In this document: positions 56,598-64,000 of the stretch, piece by piece
How positions within the stretch are numbered: the stretch's first letter is position 1
Layout: every line of letters begins with the position of its first letter
Source: Flammeovirga pectinis
GTDB taxonomy: Bacteria > Bacteroidota > Bacteroidia > Cytophagales > Flammeovirgaceae
Assembly: GCF_003970675.1 (NCBI RefSeq)
Contig: NZ_CP034562.1
Span: 4,349,501 to 4,413,500, forward strand
DNA: 64,000 nt
Direction of reading: 5' to 3'
Notes under the pieces: model-generated
Databases searched by the model: none
What the model was told of the DNA's origin: nothing
The model's input: only the letters and a program-made list of their open reading frames with translations
Translations under genes and position numbers: made by a program

Positions 56598-58061
56598 TTA
56601 CAAATAAATTTTCTTTGTAATCCTTTTATTCTCTACTAAAACAGACAATAAAAACATGCCATGAAGAGAAGAATTAATAGTGAATTTAGTATCTACAGTA
56701 TTATTAAAATGATTATTATTTATAATATTACCTTGTAGATCATATAGTATAATATCAATATCGTGTACCCCATTTCTAGGATGATCAAAACGGAATGAAA
56801 ATTTATTTTGATTGACAGTAACGCCAAGTTGAAGATCTTGTTTTTTATTAAATTCGATGGTTTTAAAAACTTCTTTCGTTCCGTCTAAATCATACTCAAC
56901 AAGTCTAACAAACTGAATTTCTTCACTATCTATTTCACTTTCATATTCTACTGCCTCTTGAGAATTACCTTGTGCTTCTATAGTTTCACTAATTTCCCAA
57001 TGAATATTATCGTCAGAAATTTCAATATCAAAGTGATCACTATTAATTTCTGATGCTGTTGTCCATTCTAGCTCTATAATCTCTTCATGAGCCGTTGCCT
57101 CAAAACAAATTAATTCTACAGGTAAGATTTTTCCTATACTAGTAGGTTTTTGAAGTGTATTTAACCCAAAGAATAATTCATAAATAGTAGACGGTATTGA
57201 ATCAATTGGTTGAGGACTTCTTGAATTATCGATATATTGAAAACTAGATGGATTAACAAATAATTTTCCTGTCAGAGCTCCACCGTTACTAGTTGCAGGT
57301 GAAGGCTGAATTACTTTATCAAAGTTATGAAAGTGTTTTTTTATATAGTCTAGTTTATATTGACTTTTATTCTTCGCTTTTTTTAAACCTACAATATTCC
57401 ATATATGCGCCTTATAACCAAGAGGATGTATTCTCATTTTTCCATTAATGTGGAACTCACCATTTATGGTTAAAAAATTCAAGTTTTGTTGAGAGTATTT
57501 AAATGGAACGTTAAAATTATTATCAGTAATTACAATTCCACTTTTTGTAATATTTAAATGTGTTTGTCTTACTGTAAGATCATTTTTTATAAATAAGTTA
57601 CCAGTAACGTTAACTACAACATTTTTGCCTGCATTTCCGATACTGTAAAAATTGTTTTCGACAATAAGTTCGCCATTAATACTAATGATTGATTTTCCAT
57701 TATTAATATTAATATCTTTTGCATTTACAATACCATTAGGCTTAATAATAAAACCATCAGCATCCGTATCAGTAGTTGTTGCATTTTCAAAAATAAGATT
57801 CTTATAATGACTAGCTAAGTCAAAATCAATTGACAACTTCCTTGACTTTTTGTTTTTATTATCTCCAAATTTAATAATGTCATCATCTGTAGGGAAAGTA
57901 TGTATTCCAGTTCTACTTATCCTTACCCAATTATTAGGGTTTTCCCATTGACTTATATCTGTGAATGTCTTTCCATACTTTGGCCTAAAAGTATCAGCAA
58001 ATGATAAATTAGATATAATCAGCAAAAATAATATTGATGAAATCGCAGAATTAATTTTCAT
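56598..58061 (-). CDS. Type IX secretion cargo with beta-solenoid-like body
   Basis: I take the ATG at 58059-58061 as start; a GTG 63 nt upstream is open but would hide the signal peptide MKINSAISS...SFADTF. The 487-residue product begins with an FTDISQWENPNNWVR segment typical of G8/surface proteins. About 65-230 reads as short repeats of IxINGxLxVxNNxxxxGN kind, a beta-solenoid. Residues 330-400 contain ELEWTTASEINSDHFDIEISDD, a fibronectin-like segment. The C-terminal 75 residues are a sorting domain (YDLQGNIINN, LHGMFLLSV, ITKKIYL). It is probably a secreted surface adhesin or binding protein. The role is unknown. Confidence 0.75.
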   Translation of the reverse strand: MKINSAISSILFLLIISNLSFADTFRPKYGKTFTDISQWENPNNWVRISRTGIHTFPTDDDIIKFGDNKNKKSRKLSIDFDLASHYKNLIFENATTTDTDADGFIIKPNGIVNAKDININNGKSIISINGELIVENNFYSIGNAGKNVVVNVTGNLFIKNDLTVRQTHLNITKSGIVITDNNFNVPFKYSQQNLNFLTINGEFHINGKMRIHPLGYKAHIWNIVGLKKAKNKSQYKLDYIKKHFHNFDKVIQPSPATSNGGALTGKLFVNPSSFQYIDNSRSPQPIDSIPSTIYELFFGLNTLQKPTSIGKILPVELICFEATAHEEIIELEWTTASEINSDHFDIEISDDNIHWEISETIEAQGNSQEAVEYESEIDSEEIQFVRLVEYDLDGTKEVFKTIEFNKKQDLQLGVTVNQNKFSFRFDHPRNGVHDIDIILYDLQGNIINNNHFNNTVDTKFTINSSLHGMFLLSVLVENKRITKKIYL

Positions 58062-58451
58062 AACTTTTATATAATTGTTCGCTAAAAGGACATTTATTAA
58101 GATGATATGGTGAATTAAATTCACAACTATTTAGGTTTAAACTATATAGTCATTCGATAATTTTATAGGTTTTGATTCTTAGATCTTGATAAGATATTTC
58201 TCCTACACTCCAGATTGACTCCTTTTAATGCTATTTCTGATAGTATAGTAGGAGACGAATATTACACGTAAAATCACTTTTAAAGTGTTTTAGGATGTTT
58301 TTTGATTAAAAATTACCTAAAAGCAATTCTTTAAATAGTCTAATAGAGAAAGATATGACCTTTAATATCTTTAAAAATGACTACCTAATTATTAAACGTA
58401 CGCTTTACATTTGAATATATCCTAAATGAAGTCTACACTAAATAATTAACT
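58062..58451. other. Non-coding region between divergent genes
   Basis: About 390 nt with promoters for both neighbours. It contains a perfect 8-bp inverted repeat, TCTCCTAC (58199-58206) and GTAGGAGA (58258-58265), with a 51-nt gap. A looped operator for the AraC-type regulator is possible. Nothing else stands out. Confidence 0.35.
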
Positions 58452-59087
58452 ATGAAAGGAAAGCTACTAACAAAAAGTATTACTATTAATCGGTACAACC
58501 TTCTTTTAGGCTGTGTATTAGTTATGATCATTATTAGTTGTGAGTTATATTACCTACATCGGACCGAACTACAGCTGAAAGTTTTAAATTCAACCTCTAT
58601 AAGCTTTTATTTTAGACTCTTTTTTGAAATAGTTGTTGTATTTATATTATCGTTATTACCGTATAGTAATTATTTTTCTATTAGAGAAAACGAGATGTAT
58701 ACGGATGTATTTGAGAAAGAATTTATTAAAGATATTGATGTGATAATTGCAGACAATCTTTCTAATGTTGATTTTCAGGTTACCGATATTGAACATTCTT
58801 TAGGGTTAAGTAGGCCTGTGTTATTACAAAAAATTAAACTAGCAAAGGGTACTACATTAGTCAATTACATCAAATACAAACGTATTGAAAAAGCTAAGTT
58901 TTTGTTAGTTTCTACAACAAATAATATTTCGGAAATAGCGTATAAGGTGGGTTATACAGACCCTAAATATTTTAGTAAAACTTTCAAAAAACAAGAGAAA
59001 AAATCACCGAGTCAGTATAGAAAATTGTTTTTTAAAACGGAAGAGGTGCAAAATGAAATACTCTCTGGTTTAATCTTAAAAAAGTAG
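58452..59087 (+). CDS. Membrane-anchored AraC-family regulator
   Basis: This 211-residue protein has two hydrophobic segments, about 17-34 and 50-68, followed directly by a cytoplasmic AraC-type DNA-binding domain (about 95-195): VTDIEHSLGLSRPVLLQKIKLA is the first helix-turn-helix, ISEIAYKVGYTDPKYFSKTFKKQ the second, and SPSQYRK the end. There is no sensor domain or kinase; the periplasmic loop between the helices is only about 15 residues. It has a terminator after it and precedes the giant GH5 protein by 132 nt, so it probably controls that gene or the divergent cargo. The sensing mechanism is unknown. Confidence 0.85.
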   Translation: MKGKLLTKSITINRYNLLLGCVLVMIIISCELYYLHRTELQLKVLNSTSISFYFRLFFEIVVVFILSLLPYSNYFSIRENEMYTDVFEKEFIKDIDVIIADNLSNVDFQVTDIEHSLGLSRPVLLQKIKLAKGTTLVNYIKYKRIEKAKFLLVSTTNNISEIAYKVGYTDPKYFSKTFKKQEKKSPSQYRKLFFKTEEVQNEILSGLILKK

Positions 59088-59121
59088 CTTTAAATACATT
59101 TAAAAGGCTATAAATTAATAG

Positions 59122-59150
59122 GTGGATATTTTTTTTATCCACTAATTTTT
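59122..59150 (+). terminator. Rho-independent terminator after the AraC-type gene
   Basis: GTGGATA and TATCCAC form a perfect 7-bp stem around a 7-nt T loop, followed by TAATTTTT. It makes the AraC-type gene a unit separate from the next gene. Confidence 0.7.
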
Positions 59151-59219
59151 AAAAAAACACCCCATTTTCTTCTTTAAAAGTCAAGAGTTTAGCAACATAA
59201 TTTTTTTGCAAACTTAACT

Positions 59220-62200
59220 ATGAAGAAAAGTATGAAACGAATGAAATGGGCTTACTTTTTATCACTATCGAGCATTTTGCTCTTTGTAGTGATTTGCCTA
59301 AACACTACCAATGCACAAGCACAAAATCCAGAGGTACCAACTGGAATTGTTTATGCACAAGACACGCTGTTCATGAGGAACAATCAGAATGGCAGTACAG
59401 AACCGTATTATTTCTCTGGTACAAACAACTACTACATGATGTACAAATCTATGGATATGGCAAAAGATATCTTAGATGGTATGGTTTGCTTAAACCAAAA
59501 AGTGGTAAGAATGTGGTTTTTTATGGATGGCGAGAAAGTACATGATGGCTACAGTTTTCAATCTGCTCCTTACACGTACAACGAGGCAGGGTATCAGCAC
59601 ATGGATTCTATTATGGCTGAGTTGGAAAAAAGGGATCTTAAGTGTATTCCTGTTTTTGTGAACTATTGGTCGGACTTTGGAGGTATGCAACAATACGCCA
59701 ATTGGACGGGTGGTGCTGCTACAGATTTTTACACTAACTCCGAGATGAAAAATATCTATAAGGGGTATGTAGATTCTTGGTTAGAGAGAACAAACACTGT
59801 TACGGGTAGAAAGTATGCAGATGATCCTACCGTTTTCTCTTGGCAATTAACAAACGAGGCTAGGTCTACTTCTGCTACAGTGGGGGCTTATGTAAATTGG
59901 GCAGATGAAATGTCGACTTACATTAAAAGTAAAGACCCTTACCACATGGTAAGTATGGGAGATGAAGGCCTTTTTAATTATTCTTATGATGAGGTAAGTC
60001 AGATAAATGCAGAAAGAGAAGCAAATGGAAAGGATTTACTTACACAGGATTGGCAATATGCAGGGGGACAAGGTGATTGGATCGGACTAATCAACCTGCC
60101 AAATATTGATTTTGGGACTATTCATAATTATGCAACAGACAATTGGAGCAAGGATTTAGAATGGGGTAAAATATGGACAGCTTACCACGTAGAAGTAGCA
60201 CATGGTTTAAATAAACCTTGTATTATGGAGGAGTACGATAAAGCGTATACGGGTACTTGGGATTTAACTAAAGACCAGGAGAGAGCTGAGGTAATGAAGG
60301 CTTATACAGATATTATTAACGAAACAAACATGGCAGGTGACTGTTCTTGGATGTTAGTTGGTATTAATACTTCGGCTTCGGAACCACCAACTGCAGGTTA
60401 TACCACAGTAATTGAAGGTGGCTGTGATACACAAACGCCAGTAGATGAGATTTGGTTATACCGTGTAAAATGGCCAGGTGATGGGCATCAATATTCTCGT
60501 TTTGATCCGTATACAGCGCCTGTACTTACGGCTCACGGACAACGAATGCTAGAGAAAAATATCCAATCTGCACCTGGAGATTTTGGTAAATTATCACCAA
60601 CAAATTCAGCTGAAAGTGTTAGTGTAATCCCTACTTTTTCATGGGAAGGAGCTCAATTTGCTTCTAGTTATACATTAACTATTTCAACTTCGAGTAACCT
60701 TAGTAATCCAACTGTATATTCTGATATTAAAGGGACATCATTTTCTTTAGAGCAGTCAAATAAATTGGCTTACAACAGTACGTATTATTGGCAAGTAGAA
60801 GCGAGTAATTATATTGGAAATAAAGTAGCGGGTAACGTAAGTTCTTTTTCTACACAAGCACCTCCACCACCAGTTGGCGTTTTTTCTCCAGTGTTACCTT
60901 TATTGAATGATGTACCTACTACGGCTACAGAATTTGCTTGGGGCACGTCTGATAATGCAGAATTTTATCACTTAGTTGTTTCTACATCAAGTGATTTGTC
61001 TAACCCAGTTATTGATGAATTAAGTATTGATGGAACGTCGTTTGTTTCTTCAAAAAAGCTATCAAATTTTACAGCATATTATTGGTCGGTAACGGCATAT
61101 AATTCGTTGTACGAAGAAACAATTGATGGAGGAACGCAATCTTTTATCACGCAATTGCCTTCGCCTATAATAGACGATTTTGAGAACTATACTTCTTCTA
61201 CCATAGCAACAGCATGGGTACAAAATCCTAGTGGGGGAACTGTAAATGTAAGTACAGATATAAACGCTCCTTCTGAAGGTGTTCAAGGGATGAAGTTAAC
61301 GTATGACTTCTCTTCTTACGCAGGAATTACGAGAACAATGAATGCTAATTTATTGGGGTATGATGGTATTGGATTTGCCTTAAAAGGTGATAACTCTGAT
61401 CGTACTCTTTTACTTCAGTTTTTAGAAAGTTCTGGAGAATATTGGGAGGCTTCTGTTCAAATTCAAGGTAATGAAGACGTTTATTTACCATTTACTAGTT
61501 TTGAAAACCCAAGTTGGGGCGGTGCAATAAATGGTACAGTCGATAAAGGATCAATTACACAAATTGCTTTTTATTTTGGAGGTGAAGCAGGTAGTGGAAC
61601 TATAACAATAGATAACTTAAGAGGAGTAATTACTTCTGGAGAGAATAGAGTTCCAGTAGCAAATGCAGGTATTGATTTAATTGTAGAAGATGAAGACAAA
61701 GATGGTTTAGCAGATATTACCCTTTCTGGTGCTTCATCTTTTGATTCGGATGGATCAATAGTAAATTATTCTTGGAAAGAAAATGATGTAGAAATCGGGA
61801 ACGGAAGCTCGCCTGTTTTAGCACTTTCTTTAGGCGATCATTTGATTACTCTAGAAGTTACAGATGATCAAGGAGCAACAAGTCAGGATGATGTTATGGT
61901 GTCAGTTGTTAATCCATCAAACAGAATTCCTGTGGCCAATGCAGGTAACGATCAAATAGTTTCTGATACTGATGGAAACGGCATTGCAACTGTTACATTA
62001 AATGGGTCTGCTAGTACCGATGATGATGGTACAATTACAGATTTTACATGGATAGATGCAGGTGTAATTGTGGCAGAAGGTGAAATAGTAAACTTAGAGC
62101 TTCCAGTAGGGACAACAAGTATTCAGTTGCAAGTAAGAGACGACCAAGGTGCTTCTTCTGTAGATATAGTAGAAATAACGGTACAAGCAGTAGGAGTTAA

Positions 62201-64000
62201 TTTACCTCCAATTGCAGCAGCTAATGGCGTTACGGTTACAGATACTGATGAAAACGGAGAAGAAGTTGTTCTTTTAGATGCTACAAATAGTATAGATACA
62301 GATGGTCAAATAGTAGCATATACTTGGTTTGAAAATGGAGTTGAAATAGCAAATGGAGCAACCACAGAAGTATCTTTTACTGTTGGAGTACATGCTGTTA
62401 CACTTACAGTAGTAGACAATGAGGGTAAATCAGCCTCAAAAATTGTCCAAATTATTATCAATACAACTAACCAAAAACCCTCTAGAATAGGTATACATTG
62501 GACAACATGGGACGTATCTCATTTCGAAAATTATACTGAACATATTGGTAAAATGGAAAGTTGGGGTATAGAATATGTTTCTATTAATCTTACCTACTTT
62601 ATAGATACCTATGCAGAAGGAATAATCACAACTTTAGATGGGAGAGAAAAAACACCTTCAATAGCTTTACAGAAAACGGTAATTAAAGAACTAATTCAAA
62701 AAGGGTTCTATGTAAACTATCGTCCGCATGTAGATCCTATAAAATTTGCAATGCCTTTAGGAGATGCTAGAGATAATTTAAATACTATTCCTGGTGGTCA
62801 AGATTGGAGAGGTAAATTCGACCAACTAGACCCAACGGATGTAACAATAGGTTACAAGGAGAGAATTATTTTACCAGGTTTACAAATGCTTGTTGAGTCG
62901 ATTAGAGAAGCAGGTGCACCAATAACTCCAATTAGATATGATCTAGGAGCAGAGTTAATGGATGCGATACTAAATTATCCAGAACAATGGATTTCTTTAA
63001 GAGAGGAAGTGAGCACTTTATTAGCAACAGATTATGCTGATGTAGCACAACATATTACACTAGGTCATAATTTCTGTCATCATTTTGAGTATTTGAGAAG
63101 ACTTGAAAACCACGATGAATATTTACAAAGAATTACACCAAGTAACGAAGTAGAAGATCCTAATTTATTTTTGGATCGTCCGGGTGTAACAGAAGCAACA
63201 CGCTTAAAAATTGGAGAATACATAGCTGGTCTTGACGAGGTAAGTATTTCTCAGTATATGCCATTAGATATTTTATCTACAGGAGCAACAACTCCAACAG
63301 ATGTTAAAAATGCATTGGCTTTACACGAAGAGAATTTCATTAACGAGATCTTAATGCAAGAGTTAGGAATTGCAGCACAAGATATTCCTGCATTACACAT
63401 TGGTGAGTACGGAATGGGATGGAGAGGTTTAGCCGCTCCAAACGTTTGGGATGTGGATGCTTGGAATGCTGCAGGTAGAAGCGATGGAATTCTTACTGAT
63501 GTGCAACAAATGGAAGATGCTAGAATTGCAATACAAGGTATTGTTCAATATGTAAATGATACAGAGAATACAAAATTCAATTCTTTCTTACTTTGGTTTG
63601 GTGGTGCTCCTTACGATCTTATTAATATTAATGAGTATTCTGAATGGTACAACGAACCTGCTGCAAATACTTTAGAAGCGTATTGGTCTACACACCAAGG
63701 TTTTCCAAGTGTTGAAAGACCATTTGATGAAGTAATTGCACTACGTCCTACAGCTAATGCAGGAGCAGACCAAGAAGTTATTGATACAGATAGAAATGGT
63801 ACTGAAACAATAGCTTTAGATGGTAGATTAAGTAACGATACAGATGGAGTAATTTCTTCTTATTCATGGGTTTTAGATAATCTTGAAATAGGAACATCAG
63901 AAACATTATCAATAGATTTACCTGTTGGAGAGCACGTAATTAGCTTAACAGTTGTAGATAATGATGGGTTAACTTCTACAGATTTGGTAACAATAACGGT
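59220..64000 (+). CDS. Giant multidomain enzyme: GH5-like, Ig/CBM, PKD repeats, second glycosidase-like domain (3' end outside window)
   Basis: The frame runs without a stop from the ATG at 59220 to the right edge, about 1593 residues. A signal peptide ends NAQAQ. Residues 40-455 are GH5-like, closest in layout to beta-mannanases: GTNNYYMMYKS, acid/base Glu213 in QLTNEAR, nucleophile candidate Glu338 in IMEEYDK. Then come two fibronectin-type domains (455-645), a CBM11/galactose-binding-like module (650-803), three PKD domains (808-1085) with DGxAD/DxDGTI repeats, and a second TIM-barrel-like region (1090-1500; IGIHWTTWDVSHFE, HIGEYGMGWRG with Glu1396 or nearby as candidate nucleophile). A fourth PKD domain starts at about 1505. 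The substrate may be mannan, or part of the galactan locus; I cannot decide. A type IX sorting domain would be expected beyond the window. Confidence 0.8.
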   Translation, partial: MKKSMKRMKWAYFLSLSSILLFVVICLNTTNAQAQNPEVPTGIVYAQDTLFMRNNQNGSTEPYYFSGTNNYYMMYKSMDMAKDILDGMVCLNQKVVRMWFFMDGEKVHDGYSFQSAPYTYNEAGYQHMDSIMAELEKRDLKCIPVFVNYWSDFGGMQQYANWTGGAATDFYTNSEMKNIYKGYVDSWLERTNTVTGRKYADDPTVFSWQLTNEARSTSATVGAYVNWADEMSTYIKSKDPYHMVSMGDEGLFNYSYDEVSQINAEREANGKDLLTQDWQYAGGQGDWIGLINLPNIDFGTIHNYATDNWSKDLEWGKIWTAYHVEVAHGLNKPCIMEEYDKAYTGTWDLTKDQERAEVMKAYTDIINETNMAGDCSWMLVGINTSASEPPTAGYTTVIEGGCDTQTPVDEIWLYRVKWPGDGHQYSRFDPYTAPVLTAHGQRMLEKNIQSAPGDFGKLSPTNSAESVSVIPTFSWEGAQFASSYTLTISTSSNLSNPTVYSDIKGTSFSLEQSNKLAYNSTYYWQVEASNYIGNKVAGNVSSFSTQAPPPPVGVFSPVLPLLNDVPTTATEFAWGTSDNAEFYHLVVSTSSDLSNPVIDELSIDGTSFVSSKKLSNFTAYYWSVTAYNSLYEETIDGGTQSFITQLPSPIIDDFENYTSSTIATAWVQNPSGGTVNVSTDINAPSEGVQGMKLTYDFSSYAGITRTMNANLLGYDGIGFALKGDNSDRTLLLQFLESSGEYWEASVQIQGNEDVYLPFTSFENPSWGGAINGTVDKGSITQIAFYFGGEAGSGTITIDNLRGVITSGENRVPVANAGIDLIVEDEDKDGLADITLSGASSFDSDGSIVNYSWKENDVEIGNGSSPVLALSLGDHLITLEVTDDQGATSQDDVMVSVVNPSNRIPVANAGNDQIVSDTDGNGIATVTLNGSASTDDDGTITDFTWIDAGVIVAEGEIVNLELPVGTTSIQLQVRDDQGASSVDIVEITVQAVGVNLPPIAAANGVTVTDTDENGEEVVLLDATNSIDTDGQIVAYTWFENGVEIANGATTEVSFTVGVHAVTLTVVDNEGKSASKIVQIIINTTNQKPSRIGIHWTTWDVSHFENYTEHIGKMESWGIEYVSINLTYFIDTYAEGIITTLDGREKTPSIALQKTVIKELIQKGFYVNYRPHVDPIKFAMPLGDARDNLNTIPGGQDWRGKFDQLDPTDVTIGYKERIILPGLQMLVESIREAGAPITPIRYDLGAELMDAILNYPEQWISLREEVSTLLATDYADVAQHITLGHNFCHHFEYLRRLENHDEYLQRITPSNEVEDPNLFLDRPGVTEATRLKIGEYIAGLDEVSISQYMPLDILSTGATTPTDVKNALALHEENFINEILMQELGIAAQDIPALHIGEYGMGWRGLAAPNVWDVDAWNAAGRSDGILTDVQQMEDARIAIQGIVQYVNDTENTKFNSFLLWFGGAPYDLININEYSEWYNEPAANTLEAYWSTHQGFPSVERPFDEVIALRPTANAGADQEVIDTDRNGTETIALDGRLSNDTDGVISSYSWVLDNLEIGTSETLSIDLPVGEHVISLTVVDNDGLTSTDLVTIT

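Noticed and set aside
59246-59545. A 99-codon frame on the plus strand
   Set aside because: It lies out of frame inside the GH5-like gene, whose frame has a signal peptide and catalytic motifs.
1-64000. CRISPR array, tRNA, rRNA or insertion sequence
   Set aside because: No regular repeat-spacer pattern, cloverleaf-like or ribosomal sequence, or transposase reading frame was seen.

Overview
The window is low-GC DNA, apparently from a marine polysaccharide-degrading member of the Bacteroidota. Supporting signs are a hybrid two-component regulator, GLPGLI and DUF2807-type secreted proteins, type IX secretion C-terminal sorting domains, many secreted sulfatases and signal peptides ending ...AQ. 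A Flammeovirga-like organism (Cytophagales) would fit, but that is inference.

Layout. 1-3485: a 5'-truncated unknown protein and an M61 metallopeptidase. 3771-14164: first block of a sulfated-galactan utilization locus (sulfatase, GH2, sulfatase, a DUF2807-like lipoprotein, a DUF4846 protein and a sulfatase on the minus strand). 14826-19724: single accessory genes (DUF4288, Coq4-like, lipoprotein hydrolase, a decayed lipoprotein gene, HAD phosphatase, HxlR regulator with its operator, membrane protein). 20078-27095 (minus strand): a peptide-export cluster with an outer-membrane barrel, a C39-peptidase ABC exporter, a thioredoxin-like lipoprotein, a GLPGLI protein, a 49-aa double-glycine precursor peptide missed by ordinary length cut-offs, and a membrane protein. 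27096-28328: a very AT-rich, almost gene-free stretch. 28329-54734: second and main block of the galactan locus (GH2, four sulfatases, two GH110-type alpha-1,3-galactosidases, a hybrid two-component regulator, a probable GH150 lambda-carrageenase with an N-terminal propeller, a small sorting-domain protein, a Tat-exported FAD oxidoreductase next to a protein with a flavinylation-type motif, a thioredoxin-like protein, a DUF1254/DUF1214 lipoprotein). 55053-64000: a coiled-coil lipoprotein, a type IX cargo, a membrane-anchored AraC regulator and the start of a giant GH5-PKD enzyme that leaves the window.

How the genes fit together. Seven formylglycine-type sulfatases, two GH110 enzymes, two GH2 enzymes and the probable GH150 enzyme are the set expected for lambda-carrageenan, a 2-sulfo / 2,6-disulfo galactan with alternating beta-1,4 and alpha-1,3 links. 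The endo-enzyme would cut it, sulfatases strip it, and GH110 and GH2 release galactose. A recurring dyad (AGATAC-N7-GTAT-like) lies upstream of several of these genes and is a candidate regulator site. No SusC/SusD pair and no sulfatase-maturing enzyme is seen here.

The least ordinary feature is the 20-27 kb peptide cluster: a GG-leader precursor whose predicted 34-residue core has two cysteines, beside its own peptidase-exporter and a CxxC lipoprotein, with no recognisable modification enzyme.
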